From NCBI RefSeq assembly GCF_003443615.1, contig NZ_CP031967.1, positions 4,030,001 to 4,094,000 of the forward strand: a stretch of DNA of 64,000 nucleotides, given 5' to 3'. The translations under genes and the position numbers were made by a program. Under the pieces are notes generated by a model. It worked only from the letters and a program-made list of their open reading frames with translations. It made no database searches and was not told where the DNA came from. The stretch's first letter is position 1. Each line of letters begins with the position of its first letter. Positions 46,266-55,797 of this stretch are shown here, piece after piece. This DNA is from Alteromonas sp. BL110 (GTDB lineage: Bacteria > Pseudomonadota > Gammaproteobacteria > Enterobacterales > Alteromonadaceae).

Positions 46266-47288
46266 ATGAAAGAAAAAGCAACCTCTTTTGATATTGCCCA
46301 CTTAGCAGGGGTTTCACAGTCAACCGTTTCGCGAGCCCTAAACAACAGCCCGCTGGTTAACCAAGAAACTCGCGACCGCGTTCAGCGCATTGCCCGGGAA
46401 CTTAATTACAAGGTAGATAAGAACGCCAGTAATTTAAGAAAACAAAAGAGCAGCACAATTGCCCTACTCTTGTTTGAAGATCCAACATCTGACGACTCGA
46501 TGATTAACCCTTTCTTTTTAGCGATGCTTGGTAGTATTACTCGCGCCTGTGCGCAAGCGAACTACGATCTTCTTGTATCGTTTCAGAACTTAGAAGATGA
46601 CTGGCACGCGGAATACGAAGATTCAAACAAGGCTGACGGAATTATATTGTTGGGCTATGGCGACTACACTGACTATCAGAACAAAGTTGCTCAGCTTGAA
46701 TCGCAAGGTACGCATTTTGTTCGCTGGGGTGCTCCTGATGAAGCTCATCCCGGTGTAAGTATCGGATGTGATAATTACCAAGGTGGTCAAAGCATTACTT
46801 CACACCTCATCGAACTAGGTAAGACATCTTTTGCCTTTATTGGTGACAATGGCGAGCACGCACCGGAATTTAAAGCACGCTTCGATGGGTATTTTAAAAC
46901 ATTACAATCTCATGGCTTAGCGCAATCAAGTGTCCAGCGTAACGCTATTTCTACCGAAGATGCTGGCTCAGAAGCGGTCAAGTCATTGCTGCAAGCTGGC
47001 GAACTACCCGAAGCTATTGTCTGTGCCTCAGACCTTATAGCTATGGGTGTTTTGCGCGCGCTGCGCCGAGCGAACGTGAACGTTCCGGACGACGTTGCTG
47101 TGGTGGGTTATGACAATATTGCCGTATCTGCTTACACAACGCCTTCGCTCACTACGGTACAGCAAAACACAAAGCTTGCAGGTGAGTTGTTGGTAAATAC
47201 CCTGTTGAAAGCAATAAACAATGAAGAGGTAGAGGATTATCTCATGCCCGCAGACATCATTGTACGCCAATCTTGTGGCAGCGAGTAA
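46266..47288 (+). CDS. LacI-family regulator of the maltodextrin locus
   Basis: The N-terminal LacI helix-turn-helix (TSFDIAHLAGVSQSTVSRALNN) and hinge are followed by a periplasmic-binding-type effector domain (about 275 residues, with the typical DLIAMGVLRALRRANVNVPDDVAVVGYDN block). It probably represses the convergent amylase/permease cluster and releases it on binding a maltodextrin; this is inferred from location and from the two operators. I use ATG 46266 (MKEKATS); an ATG at 46257 is also in frame. Confidence 0.9.
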   Translation: MKEKATSFDIAHLAGVSQSTVSRALNNSPLVNQETRDRVQRIARELNYKVDKNASNLRKQKSSTIALLLFEDPTSDDSMINPFFLAMLGSITRACAQANYDLLVSFQNLEDDWHAEYEDSNKADGIILLGYGDYTDYQNKVAQLESQGTHFVRWGAPDEAHPGVSIGCDNYQGGQSITSHLIELGKTSFAFIGDNGEHAPEFKARFDGYFKTLQSHGLAQSSVQRNAISTEDAGSEAVKSLLQAGELPEAIVCASDLIAMGVLRALRRANVNVPDDVAVVGYDNIAVSAYTTPSLTTVQQNTKLAGELLVNTLLKAINNEEVEDYLMPADIIVRQSCGSE

Positions 47289-47333
47289 ACGGCGTTAACT
47301 TGTACTTTCTTTAAATAGCTAACTAATCAAATA

Positions 47334-47368
47334 AAAAGCCCCAAGCGTTACACTCTCGGGGCTTTTTT
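47334..47368. terminator. Bidirectional terminator of the LacI gene and the amylase operon
   Basis: AAAAGCCCC (47334-47342) and GGGGCTTTT (47358-47366) flank a 15-base loop, and the T-run reaches 47368. It ends both convergent transcription units. Confidence 0.88.
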
Positions 47369-47398
47369 CGACTCTTAATTTATTGCGTTTTGAGCTCT

Positions 47399-49099
47399 TT
47401 ATTGACGGGCCAGCTGATGTTCGATTTTACTGAGTAATGCTGGATTACTTGTTTTTCCTTCGCGAACCCACACTTGAACGCCATTGGGTTTGACGGTAGC
47501 GCTTAACTCGGCGCCGTTCGCCACGACCTGAGTTCGCCCAGACAATTGCTCTACCCAATTGCCAGGTTGCATAAAGTCGCTCACCTCAAACGATTGAGCT
47601 TGATCACCTTTGTTTAGTAACACAAGTGCTGTTTGCTGCGCTTCTTTGGTATCGACTACGCGATAGAATGCAGCGCGATGACCACTAAGTTCCAAATTTA
47701 CTTGCACACCGCGTTGTAAGGCGACAGTATTTTTACGCACATTAGCGATTTTTGTTAGCGCCTGTTGAATAGGATGACTCTTAGCCTGATTGATGCGTTC
47801 TTGACCAAGGTAATTACGATTACCGGCATGTTCAGCCGTACCGCGCATGAAGCCTATCTCAGAGCCCATATAAACAACCGGTATACCGCGAACAGTAAAC
47901 AACCAGTTGTGAGCATTGATAAAGCCTTCATCTGTTGCATTAATGCGCGCCATGTCGTGGTTGTCATAGAAGGTGGTTAGTTCATAGGGGTTGTTATAAG
48001 GGCCGTGAGTTAGGTGTAGTACCTCTTCTAAGTCTGCAAAATTACTTTCTAGCGGCTTTTCAAACACGCTTACCATGGCTTTTTGCATAGGAAAGTCTAG
48101 AACACTTATGCCGCCATTTTTAGGCAAAGTATGCTGTGCAATATTGTTAGCTTCGTAGTCGAACGCTTCACCAAACATAAAGAAGTCGGGGTTTTCTTTG
48201 CGAATACGGTCCGATGCTTCACGCCAAAATGAATGCGGTACGTGTCTTATAGTATCTACCCTAAAGGCATCAGCACCTTGCGATATCCAATAAAGGTAAC
48301 TGTTAATTAGATAATCTCGTACTTTTGGATTCTGATCATCAAGGTTTGAAAGCTTTACTAAATCTGGATAGTTATGGAAAAAGCTATGAAGTGGATTGTT
48401 TTCAGGGTCGAGGTCTTCAGGCGCAAGGTTTTGATGATCGGCAACCAAGTTTCCATCTTTATCGTAAAGTTCACCATAACCTGGCAAGTCTTCTTCCATG
48501 GTAAAGCTTGGGGTGCCGTGATTTGCAACGATATCAAACACTGATTTAAGACCGTGCTGACGCATCTTCGCGGTATAATCACTTACGCTCAAATCGTCAC
48601 TCACCAGATGTTCATCAGCTTTATAAAAGTTTGTCGCCCAATAACCGTGATAGCCAGTTTTCCCGCCATCTTTAAATGCGCCGCCATATGTTATAGGCTC
48701 GTCGCCGTTAAACGCATAATCAGGGTTATCATGTACGGGGGTCATCCATACCGCAGTGAAACCCATATCTTGGATATAATCAGCGTTATTTAAAATGCCT
48801 TGTAAGTCACCTCCCATGTAACCCACATAGGCTTTTTTACCGTTGGGCCCTTCTAGCTGCAACTGCCAAGTAGGATGTTCACCACCTTGGTTTTCGTGGT
48901 TATTCGTAGGGTCGCCATCGACAAAACGATCAGTTACAACAAAGTAAACTGCCTCGCTAGCAAAGGGCGTGCTGGTACCCACAATAGCCTGTGAAGTATG
49001 CACCTCTTTTTTGTCTGAAGACGATGTAGCCGTGCTTGTGCAAGCCGAACAAAATAAACCAGCTATCGTTAATGCAATTGCTGAACGTTTAAATAGCAT
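47399..49099 (-). CDS. GH13 alpha-amylase, lipoprotein
   Basis: The signal ends in LFCSAC (lipobox, Cys 20 from the start used). GH13 motifs are in order: DIVANH (region I), FRVDTIRHV (region II, nucleophile Asp), FGEAFD (region III, Glu) and YDNHDMARI (region IV). A calcium-type loop (NGDEPITYGG) and a C-terminal beta domain follow. It cleaves alpha-1,4-glucans at the envelope. I use the ATG at 49099, one base after the permease stop (TAA-T-ATG). Last gene of the operon that begins at 52531. Confidence 0.9.
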   Translation of the reverse strand: MLFKRSAIALTIAGLFCSACTSTATSSSDKKEVHTSQAIVGTSTPFASEAVYFVVTDRFVDGDPTNNHENQGGEHPTWQLQLEGPNGKKAYVGYMGGDLQGILNNADYIQDMGFTAVWMTPVHDNPDYAFNGDEPITYGGAFKDGGKTGYHGYWATNFYKADEHLVSDDLSVSDYTAKMRQHGLKSVFDIVANHGTPSFTMEEDLPGYGELYDKDGNLVADHQNLAPEDLDPENNPLHSFFHNYPDLVKLSNLDDQNPKVRDYLINSYLYWISQGADAFRVDTIRHVPHSFWREASDRIRKENPDFFMFGEAFDYEANNIAQHTLPKNGGISVLDFPMQKAMVSVFEKPLESNFADLEEVLHLTHGPYNNPYELTTFYDNHDMARINATDEGFINAHNWLFTVRGIPVVYMGSEIGFMRGTAEHAGNRNYLGQERINQAKSHPIQQALTKIANVRKNTVALQRGVQVNLELSGHRAAFYRVVDTKEAQQTALVLLNKGDQAQSFEVSDFMQPGNWVEQLSGRTQVVANGAELSATVKPNGVQVWVREGKTSNPALLSKIEHQLARQ

Positions 49100-49100
49100 A

Positions 49101-50582
49101 TTAAGCTCCCTGCTCTGCTTCAAGTTCTTGTTTATCAGACTCTTTAACAAAGAAGACCGACACGGCACCAATTAGCATAGAAACACCTGCTACCACAATA
49201 ATGTACTTGGCATCGTTATCGAACACGCTGCTTAAGATCCATCCAGCAGTTAGGCCTGAAACAATTTGCGGTGCAGCTACGGTGAAGTTGAATATACCCA
49301 TGTAGACCCCCGTCTTATTCGCGGGTAACGCACCGGCTAACATAGCGTAAGGAATAGCTAAAATAGCCGCCCACGCAATACCCACGCCTATCATTGGAAT
49401 AAGAAGTTTTACCGCACCTAGTGGCACTGTAACTTCAGTAATGAGCAGGTTTACGTTCACCATAGTGAGGTCTTGAAATAGCAAGAAGCTTACATAGCTA
49501 AGGCCACCAAGCGCTAAAGACGAAGCGTATACCGTTTTACGACCAAATTTATCCGCCAGCTTTGCTAAGAAAATAGAAAAAATTGCAGCGAACACAGAAT
49601 ATGCCGCGAAAAGTATCCCTACCCAGTCACCAGCAGCACCTTTCGCCATAACAATAGTCTCTGGCACCATTGGCGCAGCGGCGATATAAGCCGGGTCAAA
49701 CCATTGCTTGTCTACGTTCCAAATATGCTGAGTAATAGCTGGTGTGGTGTAAACCCACATAATAAAAAGCGCAAACCAAGAGAAAAACTGAACAACCGCC
49801 AGTTGTTTCATAGTAGTAGGCATGTCTTTTACTAAAACAAAAAACTCACCTAAACGTTGGCTAAGTGGCGCTTTAGCCTTACTTTCAATTGAAGGTGCTT
49901 CATCGGTAAGGCCCTTGTAGCGATTATATTCCTGTGGAGCGTACTCTTTAGTACGTATCACGGTCCAAATGACCGTACCTAGTAGTACAGACGCGCCGAT
50001 GTAGAATGCCCACATTACCGAAGGCGCAACCTCTCCCATTTGAGCTGTATTTTCCAGTCCTACCACGTTGGTTAGAACGAATGGCAATATAGAACCAATT
50101 ACCGCACCGATATTGATAAGAAGCGACTGAATTGAATAACCTATGTTGCGTTGTGACGCTGGTACCATATCTGATACCAGTGAGCGGAAAGGCTGGAAAC
50201 ACACATTAAACGATGCATCCATCAGTGCAACCATTAAAGCGCCCATTACCATAGGCGCTAAGAAGGCAACGAAGATCGGCGCATTGGGTAATAAGATCAT
50301 ACCTACCACTGCAGCGAGCGCACCAGCAAGTATAAACGGCCGACGGCGACCTAATCGATTCCACGTTCTATCCGATGCCGAGCCAACAATAGGCTGTACT
50401 ATCAAGCCCATAATGGGCGCTACAAGCCAAAATAGCGATAGTGAATGAAGGTCTGCGCCAAGGTCCGATAGTATCCGACTGACGTTTGCGTTTTGCAGTG
50501 CAAAACCAAATTGAACACCCAGAAAGCCAAAACTGACATTCCATATTTGCCAAAAAGAAAGGCGTGGTTGAGTTGATTGCAT
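49101..50582 (-). CDS. MFS sugar permease, SLC45/maltose-type
   Basis: This is a 12-helix major facilitator with the motif DRTWNRLGRRRPFILAG after helix 2 and the GPH/SLC45-like FWLVAPIMGLIVQPIVG segment. Relatives in Alteromonadales and Bacteroidetes import maltose or maltodextrins by proton symport. It lies between two GH13 genes, 38 bp after one and 1 bp before the next, which argues for import of their products through the inner membrane. Confidence 0.9.
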   Translation of the reverse strand: MQSTQPRLSFWQIWNVSFGFLGVQFGFALQNANVSRILSDLGADLHSLSLFWLVAPIMGLIVQPIVGSASDRTWNRLGRRRPFILAGALAAVVGMILLPNAPIFVAFLAPMVMGALMVALMDASFNVCFQPFRSLVSDMVPASQRNIGYSIQSLLINIGAVIGSILPFVLTNVVGLENTAQMGEVAPSVMWAFYIGASVLLGTVIWTVIRTKEYAPQEYNRYKGLTDEAPSIESKAKAPLSQRLGEFFVLVKDMPTTMKQLAVVQFFSWFALFIMWVYTTPAITQHIWNVDKQWFDPAYIAAAPMVPETIVMAKGAAGDWVGILFAAYSVFAAIFSIFLAKLADKFGRKTVYASSLALGGLSYVSFLLFQDLTMVNVNLLITEVTVPLGAVKLLIPMIGVGIAWAAILAIPYAMLAGALPANKTGVYMGIFNFTVAAPQIVSGLTAGWILSSVFDNDAKYIIVVAGVSMLIGAVSVFFVKESDKQELEAEQGA

Positions 50583-50620
50583 ATTTTGCTCTATTTATTG
50601 TTTTAATTTAATTGATACGG

Positions 50621-52531
50621 TTATTGCACAATGAATACATTTGCCGACATAGCAGGAAGGCTTATAGTTTCAGAAGCGTTAAATTTTTGACCGTCGCTTA
50701 CACGAGTGATTGATACATCCGTGCCCAAAACTTCCGCGTACTTTGCTAAAGATAAATCTACCGATTTTTTATTAAGGATAACCATAAGTTTCTGCTCTGC
50801 AGTATCAGCTGTATCGTCGGCTACACGAAAATACGTGTAAACACCGTCTACGGGCGCATAATGTTTAAGCTCACCTTTAAATAGTTGAGGATGAGATTGA
50901 CGTAGCGCCAATAACGTTTTTATACGCTCTTGCGCCCACTGCTCGTCATCAGAAAGGCCTTTGCCGCTAAACGCATTTTTTTCGCTATCCGATGGCCACC
51001 CGCCAGGGAAATCTGATCGGATAATACCGTGATCTTCTGTCCCTTCATTACCCATCAGAATCTCAGTTCCGTAGAATACTTGAGGTATACCGCGTGTTGT
51101 TAAAAACAACGTCATTGCCATATTCCATTTGGCCTTGTCGTTGTTTAATTGGGTGAAAATTCTGCTCATGTCGTGATTATCCGGAAAGATAACCAGATTA
51201 TTTGGATCACCATACAAGAAATCGGTAGCTAATGTTTCATAAACTGAAATAAAACCAGAGTTCCAGCTTTCATCGCTATTAAGCGCTTTAACAATGGCAG
51301 CCTGAAGAGGAAAGTCCATTACAGATGGCAAAGCACTGTCGTAATCGTCGTGGCGTTTGCTACCTGCTTGCCAATAAGCCGTAATGGCAGGATTTACCGA
51401 CCACTCTTCCCCTACTATGTTGAAGTTAGGGTATTCTTTCATTATACGGTTAGTCCACTGACTTAAAAACGCTTTGTCAGGGTACGAATAGGTATCTACT
51501 CGAATGCCGCTTAAATTTGCTGTTTCCACCCACCAAGTAGCATTTTGAATCAAATAATTTGCCAAATGTGGGTTGCGCTGGTTCAGGTCAGGCATGGTTG
51601 GTACAAACCAACCGTCACTAAACCCTTTGATATCGCTCGCTATGGCGTGAGGGTCGTGGAGCGATTCACGCTTGTGGGTAGTACCGACAAACTGTCCGTT
51701 ATTGTTTATCCAATCAGCAGACGGTGTATCCTCCATCCATACATGCTCACTACCGATATGATTAAGCACCATATCCATAATAACGCCAATGCCGTTTTCG
51801 TTGGCTTTTTTACTTAGCTTTACAAAAGCGTCATTAGAGCCGAAGCGCGGGTCTATAGTGTAATAGTCGGTGGTTGAATAGCCATGGTAACTGTACTTTT
51901 CCATTGCATTTTCAAGCATCGGCATGGTCCATAGTTGGGTGAACCCCATCTCTTTTATATAGTCGATGTTGTTAACAATGCCCTGAATATCCCCGCCATG
52001 ACGTCCGCCTTTAAAGGCCCTATCTACTTTATCTTGATACCCATCAATGTTGTCATTTTCCACGCTGCCATTAGCGAATCGGTCGGGGGCGATTAGGTAA
52101 ATGGCATCTTCTGGCCCAAAGCCCTCTCTTGCTGACGAACCTTCGGCACGCTTTTCCAAGAAATAGTGAATGTCCCGTGAACTACCTTCTTCGTCTTTTA
52201 ACGTCAGTACCAATTCTTGCGGTTTCGCTTCAGCAAGATCTAACGTTACAAAAAGATAGTTTTCACTATCAAGTGCCCTGCTTTGTTTTATTTTCACACT
52301 GCCATCGGACACGGAAACCTTATCATCAGCAACGTCTTTGCCAGAAATCATCAGTTCTACTTCATCATGTTGCATACCTGCCCACCAGTTGGGCGGGTAA
52401 ACGTCTAGGTTATTTTCTTGTGAACAAAAAGCAGAAAATGCAGGAAATAAAGTAGCAAGGCTCACAACTAATGAGAGCGAGGCACTGCGCGATGGGAAAA
52501 TAGCATTAGTTATGCGTTTGCGATTGAACAT
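50621..52531 (-). CDS. GH13 amylase with N-terminal beta domain (cyclomaltodextrinase/neopullulanase type)
   Basis: A signal peptide (cleavage near FSAFCS) is followed by the N-terminal Ig-like cyclomaltodextrinase domain (about residues 40-130, PPNWWAGMQHDEVELMISG). A GH13 barrel follows, with MDMVLNH, IRVDTYSYPD, VGEEWS and FPDNHDMSRI. This layout is that of periplasmic SusA-like neopullulanases that open cyclodextrins and shorten oligosaccharides. It heads the operon with the permease and lipoprotein amylase. A copy of the shared operator lies 81 bp upstream. Confidence 0.92.
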   Translation of the reverse strand: MFNRKRITNAIFPSRSASLSLVVSLATLFPAFSAFCSQENNLDVYPPNWWAGMQHDEVELMISGKDVADDKVSVSDGSVKIKQSRALDSENYLFVTLDLAEAKPQELVLTLKDEEGSSRDIHYFLEKRAEGSSAREGFGPEDAIYLIAPDRFANGSVENDNIDGYQDKVDRAFKGGRHGGDIQGIVNNIDYIKEMGFTQLWTMPMLENAMEKYSYHGYSTTDYYTIDPRFGSNDAFVKLSKKANENGIGVIMDMVLNHIGSEHVWMEDTPSADWINNNGQFVGTTHKRESLHDPHAIASDIKGFSDGWFVPTMPDLNQRNPHLANYLIQNATWWVETANLSGIRVDTYSYPDKAFLSQWTNRIMKEYPNFNIVGEEWSVNPAITAYWQAGSKRHDDYDSALPSVMDFPLQAAIVKALNSDESWNSGFISVYETLATDFLYGDPNNLVIFPDNHDMSRIFTQLNNDKAKWNMAMTLFLTTRGIPQVFYGTEILMGNEGTEDHGIIRSDFPGGWPSDSEKNAFSGKGLSDDEQWAQERIKTLLALRQSHPQLFKGELKHYAPVDGVYTYFRVADDTADTAEQKLMVILNKKSVDLSLAKYAEVLGTDVSITRVSDGQKFNASETISLPAMSANVFIVQ

Positions 52532-52611
52532 ATAGACACCGATGTTAAAAATACGTTAAGTGCAAAATATTACCGAGATACTACATTGCATAGCCTGACT
52601 GACCAATGCTC

Positions 52612-52625
52612 TGCATACGTATTCA
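52612..52625 (-). promoter_or_regulatory. Shared operator upstream of the neopullulanase operon
   Basis: TGCATACGTATTCA is a near-perfect palindrome around the central CG, typical of LacI-family sites. It is identical to the copy at 54716-54729, and each lies 60-90 bp before an amylase start. Confidence 0.6.
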
Positions 52626-52707
52626 CGAGATACCATGCCAATACACAGGGTCTCTCGTTTAAATAAAATCTCTAGCATTAAATTTCGTTGATAGCTTTAC
52701 ACTCTAA

Positions 52708-54651
52708 CTAGAACGCAAATACCTTCGTCTCTAACCCACTTAATGATAACGAGGCTCTGTAGTTAACATCATCTTTCTCTAGGCTTATGCTGTCATGAGA
52801 AAGAAGTGGCTCAAGGCTAATAGTTTTGTTATTTGCACCTAATACGCTTGCTGGTACTGTAAATTCTATTTTCCCTACTGGTGCATCACTAAAGTTTGCG
52901 ATAACGACAAAACCATGGTCATCTTGTACGCGAGCAAATGTAAATTGTTGCTCTGAATACGCTGAATTTTCGACGCCAAGATTGAGCGAATGTAGGCTTT
53001 GGTACTCACCAACGATGGCCGGGTTAGTAGCGGCGATAGACATAACGCGTTTGTAAAAATCATGCAGCTCTTTTTCTACCTTTGTGGATTGACCACCATC
53101 AAATTTTCCACCATTCATAAACCGCTGATGAGCAGGAACCCCAACGTAATCGAAAATAGACGTACGCGTTGGGTCGCCAAAGCCTGTCTCTTCGCTGCCG
53201 TCTTCGCCCACATCTTGTCCAAAATAAAGCAGCGTTGGTGAACTGCTTATAAGTGCACTTACCGCAAGCGCTGGCTTGCCCCTTTCAGCGCTACCAGCAA
53301 AATCAGGGCTAGCGATACGCTGCTCGTCATGGTTCTCTAAAAAGTGCAGCATATGCGGTGCGATATCGCTAACTTCTTTATGGACAGCGACCAGGTCAGT
53401 AACTTTACCCTTTCCTTGCATAATTGCTTTTAACGTATCGTAAAACCCTACCTTGTCGTATAGATAGTCCATCTTGCCTTTATGGAGATAATCTCTATAT
53501 TTGTCTGGCTGATAAACCTCCGCCAGCAAGAATGCATCAGGTGCTTTTTGCTTAATGCTGCTATTGAGAAAAGACCAGAACTCTACTGGCACCATTTCCG
53601 CCATATCAAAGCGAAATCCATCAACGCCTTTGTCAATCCAATAGTGGGCAATGTCTCTGAATTTATACCATGAGTCTGGAAGATCTTTCCCTTTCCAAAA
53701 CGCGGCGTGCTCTTCAATAGATTTTTGACTGTACTCGTTAGGTAGCATGGGAAAATCATAAGTGCCATCTGGCTTCACGCCATAATTTACCTTTACCGTT
53801 TCATACCAGTCGTTAATATCTGGTTGCGCTGCCCTTGCACCGTTCCCTGTCCACTTGGCTGGAAACTCATCGAACTTACCGTCAGACAATGGGTGGGGTT
53901 CGCCGCCTAGAGGCTGGTAGTTGTCAGCAGTGGGCACTTGAAATGCTTCATTCACAACATAATAAAAGCTATTGTCACGAGCATACTCTACAGACGTATC
54001 ATCGTTTGCGCCAAAATCGACTGTACCTTCTGGCGCAGAAAGCGACTGATAATCGCGAGCCACGTGATTGGGGACAATGTCGATAATAACTTTCATTCCC
54101 GCAGAATGAGTTCTTTCAATCAGGGCTTCAAATTCTTCTAAGCGCTTTGCTGGGTTATCAGCTAAATCAGGGTTAACATTGTAGTAGTCTTTAACAGCGT
54201 ATGGTGAGCCAGCGCGGCCTTTCACTACATCTGGGTCGTCATTTGAAATACCGAAATCGGTATATTCATTGATTACCGCGTGATGTGGCACACCGGTATA
54301 CCAAATATGACTGGTGCCTAAAGACTTTATGGCTTCAAGGGCTTTAGGGGTAAAGTCGCTGAATTTGCCTACGCCATTTTGCTCAACCGTGCCCCAAGGC
54401 TGATTATTTGAATTAGTATTACCAAATAGTCGAGTAAATACTTGATAGACCACAGGTTTACCTTGCCTTTCACCGTTATCCGAATGCGTTGACATAACAT
54501 CTTGTTGATTTGGTGCTAAAGGCTTACTACCTTTACCTTCAAGCGTGTGATTATTTGCTGCCGGCGACGGACCAGTGCACGCCATCAAACCCAATGAAAC
54601 CATAACAGCAGATAAAGGCTTAAGAGAAAAACCCGACTTTTTATTTAACAT
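52708..54651 (-). CDS. GH13 alpha-amylase, lipoprotein
   Basis: The signal ends in LGLMACTG (lipidated Cys at residue 25). An Asn-rich linker leads to a GH13 barrel with IDIVPNHV, FRFDMAEMVP, LAEVYQPD and ENHDEQRIA. The region near residues 85-110 (VVYQVFTRLFGN) is the start of the barrel. The 647-residue protein has a C-terminal beta domain without obvious binding modules. It is transcribed apart from the operon that begins at 52531, with its own operator upstream. Attached to the envelope, it should trim alpha-glucans. Confidence 0.92.
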   Translation of the reverse strand: MLNKKSGFSLKPLSAVMVSLGLMACTGPSPAANNHTLEGKGSKPLAPNQQDVMSTHSDNGERQGKPVVYQVFTRLFGNTNSNNQPWGTVEQNGVGKFSDFTPKALEAIKSLGTSHIWYTGVPHHAVINEYTDFGISNDDPDVVKGRAGSPYAVKDYYNVNPDLADNPAKRLEEFEALIERTHSAGMKVIIDIVPNHVARDYQSLSAPEGTVDFGANDDTSVEYARDNSFYYVVNEAFQVPTADNYQPLGGEPHPLSDGKFDEFPAKWTGNGARAAQPDINDWYETVKVNYGVKPDGTYDFPMLPNEYSQKSIEEHAAFWKGKDLPDSWYKFRDIAHYWIDKGVDGFRFDMAEMVPVEFWSFLNSSIKQKAPDAFLLAEVYQPDKYRDYLHKGKMDYLYDKVGFYDTLKAIMQGKGKVTDLVAVHKEVSDIAPHMLHFLENHDEQRIASPDFAGSAERGKPALAVSALISSSPTLLYFGQDVGEDGSEETGFGDPTRTSIFDYVGVPAHQRFMNGGKFDGGQSTKVEKELHDFYKRVMSIAATNPAIVGEYQSLHSLNLGVENSAYSEQQFTFARVQDDHGFVVIANFSDAPVGKIEFTVPASVLGANNKTISLEPLLSHDSISLEKDDVNYRASLSLSGLETKVFAF

Positions 54652-54715
54652 AGTATTCGTGACAAAAATGTAAATGATGCCAACAGGATACGCGTTAAAT
54701 GTATGTTAAAAAACA

Positions 54716-54729
54716 TGCATACGTATTCA
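54716..54729 (-). promoter_or_regulatory. Shared operator upstream of the lipoprotein amylase
   Basis: TGCATACGTATTCA, identical to the site at 52612-52625, 65 bp before the ATG of the GH13 lipoprotein gene. The probable ligand is the LacI-family protein encoded at 46266-47288. Confidence 0.6.
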
Positions 54730-54740
54730 GAAATGAAAAA

Positions 54741-54763
54741 GCCGCCCTAAAGGACGGCTATTA
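54741..54763 (-). terminator. Terminator after the acyltransferase gene
   Basis: On the minus strand AGCCGTCC and GGGCGGCT pair around TTTA, followed by T5. It lies 20 bases after the acyltransferase stop and next to the operator at 54716. Confidence 0.75.
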
Positions 54764-54784
54764 AAAATGGCTATACAAAAATGT

Positions 54785-55696
54785 TTAAGCTGCTTGCGCC
54801 ACACGCAATGGTTTCTGTATAGGACGAGCGGTAGGAGTTGGTACATTTTCAATCTCTGTTAACGCACTATTAAGTTCGCTGTGGATCTTCTTATGAAAAC
54901 TTTTCAGCGGCCTAGCTAAGTCCTCTAATAATACATGTGTAGATAGCCTGTAGGGAACACGTTTGCCGTTGAACTCTACGGCATCGCCGACTGGATTAAA
55001 ATGAATACCAAATGCTTTCATTCTTCTTGCTAATTTGGGCTCCATCAAAACATATGCATGCTTAACATTTAAGTGTTGGCAGATACTTGTTGCCATTAAA
55101 TACAGCGCAATAGAAAGATAAGGAAAGTGCTCTACATTAAATGGTGTACTCTTCTTTTGTTTTATCTTTTCAAGTTTATCGGCGGGCAGGATTTTTGAGC
55201 GCATTTGGCGAACTCTGAACTCTCTTGGTATTGCCAATCTTGATATCTCACAAATGCTTGTGGGGTCGCAACTAGAGGGAAGCAATGAACCGTCATCAAA
55301 AGCACCTGCGCATTTTTCTTCTAAAGGCAACGATAGTCCTGCTTCGGTTGGCAAGACCAAGCGAATGGTACCTGCGCATTCGCCTGTTGGTCGGTGTTTT
55401 ATGTAACAGTTGATGGCGCGATCATCATATTTATCTTTTTCGATGGCAGCCGCGTTTTTCTGCTCAAATTTCATTTCCTCGCAATAAACTTTATGGCGGG
55501 TTTTATAGCTCACTTGTTTTTCATTTTCTTCGTTAGCTATAACGAGTTCATAGCGGCTAAAAAAGAAGCTGGAAATAGTTTCTTCAAGCGACAGTCGGCG
55601 TGGAAATGCTTTAAGCAGTTGTCGAGGTAACTGGTTTAGCTTATTAGTTACAGCACTATTTAGCGCACGAGCAGCGCTCATTGTTGTTGTTTTCAA
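54785..55696 (-). CDS. PEP-CTERM/exosortase-associated acyltransferase-like protein
   Basis: This 303-residue GNAT-fold protein is related to acyl-homoserine-lactone synthases and FeeM. It has TRHKVYCEEMKFE near residue 70, then RPTGECAGTIRLVLP, the CEISRLAIP motif and the late YVLMEPKLARRM. These match TIGR03694, usually found in exosortase loci. No exosortase or PEP-CTERM protein is in the window, so the substrate and role are unknown; it may make an acylated small molecule. The start is TTG at 55696 with AGGGGA 8 bases upstream; ATG 55681 is an alternative. Confidence 0.82.
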   Translation of the reverse strand: MKTTTMSAARALNSAVTNKLNQLPRQLLKAFPRRLSLEETISSFFFSRYELVIANEENEKQVSYKTRHKVYCEEMKFEQKNAAAIEKDKYDDRAINCYIKHRPTGECAGTIRLVLPTEAGLSLPLEEKCAGAFDDGSLLPSSCDPTSICEISRLAIPREFRVRQMRSKILPADKLEKIKQKKSTPFNVEHFPYLSIALYLMATSICQHLNVKHAYVLMEPKLARRMKAFGIHFNPVGDAVEFNGKRVPYRLSTHVLLEDLARPLKSFHKKIHSELNSALTEIENVPTPTARPIQKPLRVAQAA

Positions 55697-55797
55697 CGCA
55701 AAAGTCCCCTAATTTATGTTAATTATTAGGCTTGTGGGTAACTTCCTGTTCGCAGCAGTAGCCTTTGGTATATTGCTTTAAATTAATATTTAAAACG

